Source: Verrucomicrobiota bacterium (GTDB lineage Bacteria; Verrucomicrobiota; Verrucomicrobiia; Verrucomicrobiales; Akkermansiaceae). From it: a stretch of DNA of 64,000 nt. The position numbers and the translations under genes were made by a program. Shown in pieces: positions 42,843 to 50,698 of the stretch (positions within the stretch are counted from its first letter, which is position 1; every line of letters begins with the position of its first letter). The stretch spans positions 186,001-250,000 of the forward strand of contig JAFLEH010000001.1 of assembly GCA_017301995.1 (NCBI GenBank), read 5' to 3'. The notes beneath the pieces were generated by a model. The model had not been told where the DNA came from. It ran no database searches and saw nothing but the letters and a program-made list of their open reading frames with translations.

Positions 42843-43307
42843 CTATTTCAGGTAGCTCTTCAGCATCCAGATCGTTTTCTGATGGAGCGTGATGCGCTCG
42901 GTCATCAGATCCTGGCTTTCGGGATCGTTGGCGTCGCCGGCCAAGTCGCGCGCTACCATGGCGTCCTTCACCAGCTTCTCATTGGCGGCCAAAAGCGCTT
43001 TGACATACTGCTCCTGTCCGAGAGGTGAGGCGAATTCCTTCATCCCCGCGGCGGCGGCCAGCGTGCCGAGTCCGCCGATCGCGTAAGATCCCAGCGCGCG
43101 GATCCGCTCGGCAATCTCGTCGATCGCCGTGAACAGTTCCTCATACTGGGTCTGGAACGCGGTGTGCAGCGCGAAAAACCCCTGCCCCTCGACATTCCAG
43201 TGCGCAAGGTGGGTCAGCGACATCAGGGCGTATGAATCGGCAAGCACGAGATTGAGGCTGTCGGTAAGCGACGGCACGGCTTTGGAGCGCGATGATTTGG
43301 TTTTCAT
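42843..43307 (-). CDS. dps: Dps-family ferritin-like DNA-protection protein
   Basis: 154 residues, typical length. A 12-mer nanocage of this family oxidises and stores iron and can shield DNA. Ferroxidase-site residues are visible: SLTHLAHWNVEG (two His) and FHTAFQ-like FFALHTAFQTQYEELF with TAIDEIAERIRAL (Asp/Glu). A basic N-terminal tail (MKTKSSRSKAV) could contact DNA. It is followed by 117 bp of non-coding DNA to the alpha-galactosidase start and lies 74 bp past the stop of the alpha-hydroxyacid oxidase gene, on the same strand. It sits next to a probable iron-uptake operon, so co-control by iron is plausible but not shown. Confidence 0.93.
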   Translation of the reverse strand: MKTKSSRSKAVPSLTDSLNLVLADSYALMSLTHLAHWNVEGQGFFALHTAFQTQYEELFTAIDEIAERIRALGSYAIGGLGTLAAAAGMKEFASPLGQEQYVKALLAANEKLVKDAMVARDLAGDANDPESQDLMTERITLHQKTIWMLKSYLK

Positions 43308-43381
43308 AAGCGGATTTCGACGAGCCCGGTCGTAGGCGGCAGCCCGCCCGGTGTCAAGCGCGAACGTTCCCCGGAACGACG

Positions 43382-44461
43382 TTAGATCGCGGACACCGGT
43401 GGGGTTTGCCGAATGCTATCGGCGGTGGGACATCCGGTTAGGGCCATCGCGGCCTCCAATTCGGTGCGCAGGATCTTCAAACAATGGGCGACGCCGGCCG
43501 CGCCACCGACCGCGAGTCCATGCAGGATCGGGCGGCCGAGAAGCACCGCGGAGGCCCCAAGGGCGAGGGCTTTCACGACATCGGTTCCGCGACGGATCCC
43601 GCCGTCCACCAGCACCGGCGCACGGCCGGCCACCTCCCTAACCACATCGGGAAGGGCTTCGAGGGTAGCCGGCACGCCATCGAGAACGCGCCCGCCATGA
43701 TTGGAAACGATGATCCCAGAGGCACCGTGGCGCAGGGCAAGACCGGCATCGGCCGGGTGCATCACGCCTTTGAGCCACACCGGCAGCCGGGTGGCGCCGC
43801 ACAGCCACTCGAGGTCGCTCCATCCGGGCGCACGCCCTAACATAGCGCTACCGAAGATCCGGTCTTCTGCGGCTTGCGCGGCTGGCGACGACACGCCGTC
43901 TCCATCGGGAAAACGAAATCCCGCCCGTCGTTCTCGGTAGCGGAAACAATGCACCGGGGCGTCGGCGGTGAGCACCAGAGCGGCACATCCGGCCGCCTCC
44001 GCCCGCGCGCAGGAATCGGCCGCAGCGGTGTGGTCGCGCTCCAAATCCATCTGCAGCCACAACCCCTCTCCATAGTGGTCCGCGATGCGTTCCAGCGGCT
44101 CGGTTGATAGAGAAGCGGCCACCATTCCCGCCCCCATCGCGGCCGCCCCGAGCGCCGTGGCGGATTCGGCATCCGGATGAAACAACGCGTGCCTGGCGGT
44201 GGGAGCGACGAGCACCGGCATTCCGAACCGTTGACCTAACAAAGAAACCGACGCGTCCGTGCCGCCGAGATCCGCGAGCACCCGCGGCATCAGCCGCAGC
44301 CGGTCCCAGGCCCGCAGGTTCTCCGCTACGGTGAGTTCGTCGCCCGCTCCGCCATTCAGATAGGCCCACACCGGCTCGCTGAGAATGGAGCGGGCCATCC
44401 GCTCGTAATCGGCCAGATCGAACAACCGGGAAAGATCGTGTTGGGGAGGGAGCGGGTTCAT
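43382..44461 (-). CDS. FMN-dependent alpha-hydroxyacid oxidase/dehydrogenase
   Basis: 359 residues. A glycolate-oxidase/lactate-dehydrogenase-type TIM barrel: VWAYLNGGAGDELT at the N-terminus, the FMN region LVAPTARHALFHPDAE, then the lysine LKGVMHPADAG and catalytic His SNHGGRVLDGVPAT, VLVDGGIRRGTDVVKALALGA at the C-terminal phosphate site. It oxidises an L-2-hydroxyacid (glycolate, lactate or similar). The start overlaps the upstream TPR gene's stop by 4 bp, so it is translationally coupled to a probable Fur-controlled siderophore operon, an unusual place for this enzyme. Oxidase versus dehydrogenase cannot be told from sequence. Confidence 0.93.
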   Translation of the reverse strand: MNPLPPQHDLSRLFDLADYERMARSILSEPVWAYLNGGAGDELTVAENLRAWDRLRLMPRVLADLGGTDASVSLLGQRFGMPVLVAPTARHALFHPDAESATALGAAAMGAGMVAASLSTEPLERIADHYGEGLWLQMDLERDHTAAADSCARAEAAGCAALVLTADAPVHCFRYRERRAGFRFPDGDGVSSPAAQAAEDRIFGSAMLGRAPGWSDLEWLCGATRLPVWLKGVMHPADAGLALRHGASGIIVSNHGGRVLDGVPATLEALPDVVREVAGRAPVLVDGGIRRGTDVVKALALGASAVLLGRPILHGLAVGGAAGVAHCLKILRTELEAAMALTGCPTADSIRQTPPVSAI

Positions 44462-45438
44462 GGGAAATCGATAAGCCGGGCGTGGAGGTACTGGAGCGTC
44501 CGGAGCAACCCGACCGGATCGTCGCCGCTATCCGGGCCGGGCCAGCCATGAAGCACGCGAAGTTCCAGATCGCGGATAGCCAGCAACACGGCACCCGCCA
44601 GATCGGCGCGGTGGCGCGGATGATCGAGCACTCCGGGGATCCGCAGGCATTCGTTGACAAATCCGGCGAACCCCACGGGCCGGCATCGCCGGCAAAGCAG
44701 CGCGCCATACGCTAGCAATTCAGGGATCCGTTCCCGGTGGATCGGCAGTCCGGATGCCAGCCTCACCGCGCGCACCACTGTTTCAATGGAAATCGGCGGC
44801 GCGTTTCCTCCGACCTCCGTATCCAACATGATGCCGGCCGCCCGGCAAACCGCGAGATGCCAGCGGAATGTCAGGTCGGGTTCGCCGAGCGAATCGGTTT
44901 CGTCGCGGCAGGCATCAAGGGCCGCATGTGCCTCAGCGACCCGGTTGTTGTCCAGCAACACAAGCGCCTTGTTGACACCGCCCATCACTTTCAGCGCCTG
45001 CCACGACGGCGCCGTCCGGTCGGGGGATTGGTCCAACACGTTCTCCGCCGATCCGAAATCCGCCAGCGCCTCGTCGGAGCGGCCCGTTTCATGGCGCAGC
45101 GACGCGCGGTTGAGAAAACACAGCGCCATCCGCGACACATGCCGCGAATCGCTGCCGGGTACGGTCCGGCTCGCCCGCTCAAGCGCCATATCCAGGGCTT
45201 GTTCCGCACCCGCATGATCGGGCGGATCGAGGCGGCGCAGCACGTCCGAACGATTCAACCACGCTCCGGCTAACAACCACGCCCCATGGGGAGAACTGTC
45301 CCAGGGCGCTCGCTCCCGGAGCCGGATTGTCTCATCGAAGCACCGGAGCGCGCCGACCAACATCCCGTTCTCCAACAATCCGACTCCCTCGGCCATGATG
45401 GCCGCCGCTCGCAGATCCGTGTCGTCGGCATCCATCAT
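44458..45438 (-). CDS. TPR-like soluble protein of unknown function
   Basis: 326 residues. Helical pairs reading as degenerate tetratricopeptide repeats run through residues ~10-170 (GALRCFDETIRLRERAPWDS; AEQALDMALERASRTV; ADFGSAENVLDQSPDRTA), followed by a more variable helical half (ETVVRAVRLASGLPIHRERI). No signal peptide, no enzymatic motif. It lies 9 bp downstream of the PepSY gene's stop and overlaps the start of the alpha-hydroxyacid oxidase gene (ATGA). A TPR or Sel1-like gene next to piuC is also found in Pseudomonas iron loci, so a chaperone-like role is an inference. Confidence 0.75.
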   Translation of the reverse strand: MMDADDTDLRAAAIMAEGVGLLENGMLVGALRCFDETIRLRERAPWDSSPHGAWLLAGAWLNRSDVLRRLDPPDHAGAEQALDMALERASRTVPGSDSRHVSRMALCFLNRASLRHETGRSDEALADFGSAENVLDQSPDRTAPSWQALKVMGGVNKALVLLDNNRVAEAHAALDACRDETDSLGEPDLTFRWHLAVCRAAGIMLDTEVGGNAPPISIETVVRAVRLASGLPIHRERIPELLAYGALLCRRCRPVGFAGFVNECLRIPGVLDHPRHRADLAGAVLLAIRDLELRVLHGWPGPDSGDDPVGLLRTLQYLHARLIDFP

Positions 45439-45447
45439 TAAATTCCG

Positions 45448-46674
45448 TTAGATCATGGGTTTTCGAAATCGCGTCCATCGACGCCATGTGAGCGCGTAAC
45501 CGGTCCAGACCAACACCAGCGTGGCGGAGCAAACGCCAACCGCCAGGACCTGCCCCCACCACCCGCCCGCCTCGCCGGTATGGATCCAGCGGACCCAACG
45601 CCGGGCCCGAGCCGCGGGAGTCGGATCTCCGTTAGGGACGGCATTCGGGACAAGCCCAACTTCCGTTAGAGAAAACCCGATCCGCCGGTCGGGGCGGCCG
45701 CGCCCCGCGTCGCCGATGATGATCCGGACGGGCGCGCCACCGTCAGCCGCGGGCCGGGAGATTTCGAGCGTCTTCCAGCCCGGCATCCGCTCCGCCGCCA
45801 ACCGCGGCACGGTTCCGAGATTTGCGGGGGCCGGCGGCGGGGCGGCGGGCGTTCGAGGGGAGCGCTGGCGCGGGGACTCGCCCGGGGGCGCTCCCGAAGC
45901 GCGAGCGGGCGGGGATTCGCCGAATGCGGCAAACAGCGCGGCATTGGCCCATGGATAGGCCATGATCGTTCCGGTTAGGGTGATCGTCAGAATACCGGGT
46001 AGCGCCCACCATCCCAGGACGTGATGCCAGTTCCAGTCCCTCGCCTTGCCGGAAAGGCCGCGCCTGAACCAACACTTCGCGCGCAGCGCCACCATGCCGC
46101 GGATGCCTCGCAGCCACAGGGGCAGTCCGGTCAGCGCCAACGTCAGATAGATGAGGCAGGCGGCCGACGTGATCGCGCCGCCCCATTTCCTCCAGCCGCC
46201 CGGTTCCCGGCGTTCCCCCTCGTTTTCACGCACCGCACCGCCCCGCCTTATCCCGCCTTCCGGCTGCCACACCAGCCAGCGGTGGAGCGACACCACGGCC
46301 TGGAACAACCGGCGCGCTCTTTCGGGGCCGGCTCCCAGATCGTCACCGTTAGCCGGGTGGAGATAGTGCCGTTCCCCGCGTCCGGTCCGATAGATCCACG
46401 GCAGCGCGGGATCGGAACGCACTTCGAGCACCGGGTCGCGCATGTCCGGGAATCGCTCCCTGGCCAAGGCCATCATGCGGTCCACACCCATCGGGGGTGC
46501 GCCCAGCGGAGTGGCGTGCCGCGTCATCAGAGAACGCTCCATCCGGTCGATCACCACGGATTCAAAGCTCATCGCGATCCCGGTGGCGGCCAATAGCGCG
46601 ATCGCCAGCCCAGCCACAACTCCAAGCGCCAAGTGGGACCAGAACAACACCCGCAGCGTCCGGCGCGCGATCAT
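45448..46674 (-). CDS. PepSY-associated transmembrane protein (siderophore-operon reductase-like)
   Basis: 408 residues from ATG 46674 (MIARRTLRVLF); an ATG at 46695 would overlap the upstream gene's stop. Four membrane helices are visible: VLFWSHLALGVVAGLAIALL, AITSAACLIYLTLALTGLPL, WWALPGILTITLTGTIMAYP and VLAVGVCSATLVLVWTGYAL. Conserved histidines stand near the helices (SLHRWLVW; NWHHVLGWWALP; RWIHTGE), the pattern expected for haem ligands. This is the PiuB / iron-regulated membrane protein type that reduces ferric siderophores. It lies 5 bp after piuC's stop. A proline/arginine-rich loop (PGESPRQRSPRTPAAPPPAP) is an added feature. Confidence 0.87.
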   Translation of the reverse strand: MIARRTLRVLFWSHLALGVVAGLAIALLAATGIAMSFESVVIDRMERSLMTRHATPLGAPPMGVDRMMALARERFPDMRDPVLEVRSDPALPWIYRTGRGERHYLHPANGDDLGAGPERARRLFQAVVSLHRWLVWQPEGGIRRGGAVRENEGERREPGGWRKWGGAITSAACLIYLTLALTGLPLWLRGIRGMVALRAKCWFRRGLSGKARDWNWHHVLGWWALPGILTITLTGTIMAYPWANAALFAAFGESPPARASGAPPGESPRQRSPRTPAAPPPAPANLGTVPRLAAERMPGWKTLEISRPAADGGAPVRIIIGDAGRGRPDRRIGFSLTEVGLVPNAVPNGDPTPAARARRWVRWIHTGEAGGWWGQVLAVGVCSATLVLVWTGYALTWRRWTRFRKPMI

Positions 46675-46679
46675 TTCCG

Positions 46680-47360
46680 TTAGGTCTCCGCCCATTGACG
46701 CAGCAGGTTGTGGTAGATTCCGGTTAGAGTGACGACCGGGGAGTCTCCGGACCGTTCCGTTCCGAGATCCCGGATGGCGCAGTCGAGGTCAAACAGCATC
46801 GCCCGCCGCTGGTCGTCGCGGACCAGGCTCTGGATCCACATGAATGACGCGATCCGCCGTCCCCGCGTCACCGGATTGACCCGGTGCAGGCTGGTGGACG
46901 GATAGACCACCGCATGCCCGGCCGGAAGCTTCACCGAATGGGCCCCATAGGTGTCCTCGATCACCAACTCGCCGCCGTCGTATTCCTCCGGATCGGCGAA
47001 AAACAGCGTGCACGACACATCGGTACGGATCGTTCTATCAAGCCCAGGAACCCGCCGTATCGCTCCGTCCACATGCGTGCCGTATTCGCCGCCGCCTTCG
47101 TAGCGGTTGAACATCGGCGGCAGGAAATGCAGCGGCAGCGCCGCACTGACGAAAAGCGGATGGTTTCCCAGCGCCTGAGCGATCATCGCGCCCAACCGCC
47201 TCGCGACGGGATCACCCGCGGGCAGTTGGCGGTTGCTTTTCACCAGCGACGCCTGGTGGCCGGCGGTGCCGGCCCCGTCCTCCCACGGCGCGGATTCCAG
47301 CGCGTCGCGCGCCTCTGCCAAGGCAGCCGGCGAAAGCACGTTCGGAATGGTCAGGATCAT
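46680..47360 (-). CDS. piuC: PKHD-type Fe(II)/2-oxoglutarate-dependent hydroxylase, PiuC-like
   Basis: 226 residues, the usual length. The metal triad is visible in GTHVDGAIR (His and Asp) and [13 protein letters not shown] (distal His and the 2-oxoglutarate Arg); [11 protein letters not shown] and [10 protein letters not shown] surround it. Companions of TonB-dependent siderophore receptors in many Proteobacteria carry this gene (piuA-piuC). Here its start lies 4 bp after the receptor stop. The biochemical substrate is not known for this family. Confidence 0.93.
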   Translation of the reverse strand: MILTIPNVLSPAALAEARDALESAPWEDGAGTAGHQASLVKSNRQLPAGDPVARRLGAMIAQALGNHPLFVSAALPLHFLPPMFNRYEGGGEYGTHVDGAIRRVPGLDRTIRTDVSCTLFFADPEEYDGGELVIEDTYGAHSVKLPAGHAVVYPSTSLHRVNPVTRGRRIASFMWIQSLVRDDQRRAMLFDLDCAIRDLGTERSGDSPVVTLTGIYHNLLRQWAET

Positions 47361-47364
47361 CGGT

Positions 47365-49584
47365 TCAGAAGCTGATGTTGGTGGTGAACGTCACACCGAA
47401 TGGCGCGCCGTAATTCCCGCGCTGGGTGTTGTTGTTGATCGACTGGATATAGTCGCGGTCGAGCAGGTTGGTCAGATTGAGCCGCATGTCCACGTGCTCG
47501 TTGAGCTTGTATTCGAGCATCGCGTCCACCACCGCGTAGGAGGGAGAACGGACGGTATTGGCCGCATTGGCGTAGGCAGCCCCCTGATAGCGGACGCCGC
47601 CACCGACCGTCAGGTTCCACGGAAGCTGATAGGTCGTCCACAGTCCGCATGAGAATCCCGGCGTGCGGATCACGTCGAAGCCGTCGTATTGGTCTCCGGG
47701 TTGGTCCACGGTCGCGTCCAGCCAGGTCGCGTTGGCGAAGATCCGCCAGTTGTCGGTGAGGTTGCCGTTGAGGCCCAGCGTGACGCCGTCCACGACTTGC
47801 GCTCCGTTGGAATAATAGGTGCCGGTGGTGTCGTCGTTGTAGAGCACGTTGGTGTTCTCGGTGTGAAACAGCGCGGCCGTTAGACCGAGATCACCATCCA
47901 GCAGATCCCATTTCGCGCCGAGGCTGACACTTCTGGCCTCCTGCGGTTCCACATTCGGATTGTCCTGGCTGGTTCCGGTTTCGCTGAGGGTGAAATTGGC
48001 CGCGCCGGGAGGCGTCACCGAACTGCCGAACGCGGCATAAATGCTGAGTTCCTCCACCGGCTTGTAGGTCAGGCCGATCCTGCCGCTGAACACGGTGTCC
48101 GCCGTGTCCTCATCCACCCATCCGTCCGGATTGGTGGCGCTGGCCGGTGACAGCGCCCGGTAGCGGGTGTCGTAATCGTCCAGGCGCATTCCGCCGGTTA
48201 GAATCCAGTGCCTGCCCCACTCGACGTGATCGAACAATGAAACGCCCAGTGTTTCGGACTCGCCCAGAGTGTGCGTCGTCGCGGCGGGCCGCGCCTCCGC
48301 GAAATCGACAGGCGGCGCGCCCACCGCCATGGGGGCCAGCGTGCGGCTTCCGGTGTGAGTGTCCTGATTCTCGTTGGAATACTCCACCGCCGCCACCAGG
48401 GTGTGCTTGAAATCCCCGTGCTCGATTTTCAGTTCGGCCGTGGTTTGGTTCACAAACGCCTCATAGGTCCGTTCGTTGGCCTGAAGGGAGCGGGTGATCT
48501 GGTTGGTCGCCGCGTTGTATCCGGGGCTGAGGATCACCGCGTCACGATAGGATCGGCCGATCCTTGTCAGATTCCGGAGCGTTAGATTCCGGTTGATGTC
48601 GAACTCGAAGACCCCGGTGGCCATGTCCTGGTTGATGTCCTCGTGGGTCGAACGGGTGCTTCCGTAAAACCAATCCGGATTCACTCCCGGCAGCGGTCTG
48701 CCCGCATTCAGGGGCAGTCCGTAGTCCGGGATATTGTCCTGGCCGACATGCTGGGTATAGAGGGTGAACCTGCGGTCGGTTCCCATGCCAACGGCTGCCG
48801 ACGGGGCGATGCCCCATGCCTCGCGTTCCACCCGGTCCCGGCCGGGCACGTTGCCGGTCTCGCCCATCAGATTGAGCCGCCACGCCGCGTCGCCCACCCA
48901 GGAGGGCAAGCCCTGTCCGGGAATCCTCCGGTTGAGGTCGGCCGTTCCGCGCCATCTCTGGGCGTCGCCCGCCACCACCGAGGCGCGATAGTGATCCTCC
49001 GCGGTTGGGGTTTTCGTGGCGGTATTGACATATCCGGCGGCCGTTCCGCGCCCGACGTCGGAACCTCCCGGTCCCGGATAGACCTCCACGGTCTCGGTGT
49101 TGAACGTATCGCGGCTCAGCAACCCCATGTCCCGTACCCCGTCGCGGAACAGGCTTTGGCTGGCGTCGAATCCCCACATGGAAAACATGTCACCCGAGGT
49201 GTTGCTAGCCCCGCCACCCTCCCCGGCCTGGATCGAGATGCCGGGGACATTTCGCAGCACTTCGGTTAGCGTCCGCGCGCCCTGTTCCTCGATGATCTCC
49301 TCCGGGATCACCGTCACGGTCTTCGGGGTGTCGCGCAACGGGGCGGGATACTTCCTGTTGCTCACCCGCTCCGGCTTGTATGCCCCTTTGTTCCGGTCCG
49401 CCGTCACCACGATCGGATCGAGTTTCCGGTCCGGACCCGCCGGCGCTTCCTCCGGTTTCCCGGTCTCCGGCACCGCCCCGGATGCGATCCCGGTCGCCAA
49501 CAGAACGCCTCCCAATAGCTCGGCCCCGGACAAATCGCGGCCTTCACGCCGCAAGGTCCCCTTGATTGTCGGAAATTCAGTCAT
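47365..49584 (-). CDS. TonB-dependent catecholate-type siderophore receptor (Fiu/PiuA-like)
   Basis: 739 residues from ATG 49584 (MTEFPTIKG), chosen because GGAG lies 8 bases upstream; ATG 49596 would add four residues. The signal/TonB-box region contains [14 protein letters not shown]. The plug ([34 protein letters not shown]) and [14 protein letters not shown], then [17 protein letters not shown], follow. The barrel ends in aromatic TFTTNISF. It heads a compact minus-strand operon with piuC, a PepSY protein, a TPR protein and an alpha-hydroxyacid oxidase. A Fur-like palindrome lies about 106 bp upstream (49690-49712). Iron-siderophore uptake across the outer membrane is the likely role. Confidence 0.92.
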   Translation of the reverse strand: MTEFPTIKGTLRREGRDLSGAELLGGVLLATGIASGAVPETGKPEEAPAGPDRKLDPIVVTADRNKGAYKPERVSNRKYPAPLRDTPKTVTVIPEEIIEEQGARTLTEVLRNVPGISIQAGEGGGASNTSGDMFSMWGFDASQSLFRDGVRDMGLLSRDTFNTETVEVYPGPGGSDVGRGTAAGYVNTATKTPTAEDHYRASVVAGDAQRWRGTADLNRRIPGQGLPSWVGDAAWRLNLMGETGNVPGRDRVEREAWGIAPSAAVGMGTDRRFTLYTQHVGQDNIPDYGLPLNAGRPLPGVNPDWFYGSTRSTHEDINQDMATGVFEFDINRNLTLRNLTRIGRSYRDAVILSPGYNAATNQITRSLQANERTYEAFVNQTTAELKIEHGDFKHTLVAAVEYSNENQDTHTGSRTLAPMAVGAPPVDFAEARPAATTHTLGESETLGVSLFDHVEWGRHWILTGGMRLDDYDTRYRALSPASATNPDGWVDEDTADTVFSGRIGLTYKPVEELSIYAAFGSSVTPPGAANFTLSETGTSQDNPNVEPQEARSVSLGAKWDLLDGDLGLTAALFHTENTNVLYNDDTTGTYYSNGAQVVDGVTLGLNGNLTDNWRIFANATWLDATVDQPGDQYDGFDVIRTPGFSCGLWTTYQLPWNLTVGGGVRYQGAAYANAANTVRSPSYAVVDAMLEYKLNEHVDMRLNLTNLLDRDYIQSINNNTQRGNYGAPFGVTFTTNISF

Positions 49585-49689
49585 CTTGTGCTCCATGTTT
49601 GTAATGTTAGATCGGCTTTCCCGCGCCATCCGCACCGACGGTGTCGCGGCACGCGGGAGAAAACACCGATCCGACCGGAACGCAAGAAC

Positions 49690-49712
49690 TTTTTGAGATT
49701 GAATCTCAAAAA
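49690..49712 (-). promoter_or_regulatory. Fur-box-like palindrome upstream of siderophore operon
   Basis: The core TGAGATTGAATCTCA (49694-49708) is a perfect 7-1-7 palindrome of the Fur type (half site TGAGATT). It is extended by A/T runs to 10-bp arms with a 3-base centre. It lies about 106 bp upstream of the siderophore-receptor start and is the most AT-rich site in that gap. Fur repression in iron-replete conditions is inferred. It could also serve the divergent arsR gene. Confidence 0.72.
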
Positions 49713-49935
49713 CGATAAAAATGCGGAGTTTAGCCGGCGGAAAGCGGATCGTTGGTGTCCTTCATAGTCGGCGGAACGGCAACCCTGCGGGAAAAAGACC
49801 ACCCCGAAGCGTCGTCCGCGCCGATTCGTGCAATCCGTGTGCGGCAGCCCCCCTGCCGAAAGGTTGCCACAATGAGCATATTCCCAACCGGTAATTCTTG
49901 CGGGAATCGGGTTTCCGGTTCAAGTTCCGCCCGCG

Positions 49936-50253
49936 ATGAAACTCGATCCCCAGCAACTCGAACGGGTGTCCAATCTGTTCCGCGCCTTCGCGGAAGCCAG
50001 CCGGCTGGCGATTATTCAGGAGCTGAAAGCCGGAGAACTCAGCGTTTCGGACATCGTCGGGACCCTGCCCACCAGCCAGGCGAACGTATCCAAGCAACTG
50101 AAAATCCTGCACGACGCCGGTGTGGTCGCCCGCCGCAAGGAAGGAACCCAGGTTTTCTATCGAATCGCGGATCCGATGGTCTTCGATCTGTGCGCCCTCG
50201 TTTGCGACAAGCTCAACCGGGATGCCGTGAAGCCCGCCAGGCTCAAATTCTAG
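49936..50253 (+). CDS. ArsR/SmtB-type HTH regulator
   Basis: 105 residues with a winged helix-turn-helix: FRAFAEASRLAIIQEL, the recognition region VGTLPTSQANVSKQLKILHD, and the wing RRKEGTQVFYRI. The metal-sensing CxC pair of ArsR/SmtB (alpha3) is absent from the corresponding ELSVSDIVGTL stretch, so it probably does not sense arsenite or cadmium in that way. It is followed directly by a fragment of a TonB receptor gene. Its target and ligand are unknown. Confidence 0.88.
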   Translation: MKLDPQQLERVSNLFRAFAEASRLAIIQELKAGELSVSDIVGTLPTSQANVSKQLKILHDAGVVARRKEGTQVFYRIADPMVFDLCALVCDKLNRDAVKPARLKF

Positions 50254-50533
50254 CCAACATCGCCTCGTTGCCCACCACCGCCCACGGGCCGGCGCAACTT
50301 GAGCCCACGCAGTCCAACCGCCCCCCCCCGCGCCCGGAACTCCCCGCCGATGCCTACACCATGGTCAACGCCGATGCGTCCTGGCGCACCCGGATCCGCT
50401 CCCAAGACCTGACCTTCTTCCTCCGTCTCACCAACCTGCTCGAGGAGGAAGCCCGCTTGTCCACCTCCTTCCGCAAGGATGTGGCCCCCTGCCCAGCAGG
50501 GATCTCACCATCGGGATGCGCTGCGCGTTCTAG
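50254..50533 (+). pseudogene. C-terminal fragment of a ZnuD-like TonB-dependent receptor
   Basis: Starting right after the arsR stop, a plus-strand frame reads ELPADAYTMVNADASW, then LTFFLRLTNLLEEEARLSTS and FRKDVAP. This is typical of the last ~80 residues of ZnuD-like metal receptors. A missing base in the C-run at 50485-50489 breaks the frame, and the correct continuation is found one base over (LPSRDLTIGMRCAF, stop at 50531-50533). Everything N-terminal (plug, most of the barrel) is gone. The fragment is a deletion remnant fused behind the arsR gene, so the lost receptor may have been its original target. Confidence 0.8.
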
Positions 50534-50592
50534 CGAAACTGCCCCGGCAGAACGGATCTCACCCAGCGGGAAAAATTCTTCGTTTTTGTTGT

Positions 50593-50607
50593 TGACACTC
50601 ATTCTCA
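50593..50607 (+). promoter_or_regulatory. Fur-box-like imperfect palindrome upstream of frameshifted receptor
   Basis: TGACACT-C-ATTCTCA has half sites TGACACT and (reverse complement) TGAGAAT, a 7-1-7 Fur-like arrangement with mismatches. It lies 92 bp before the receptor start at 50699 and overlaps a TTGACA word (50592-50597) that could be a -35 element. Fur control would match the siderophore operon. Lower confidence than the site at 49690. Confidence 0.5.
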
Positions 50608-50698
50608 ATAAAACAACATCCCCCGGCAGCCGTGCTTCTCCACCTTCTCGCGAAACCGGGGCGCTTGGCCATATCCTATTCAAAACCAACCGCATGCC

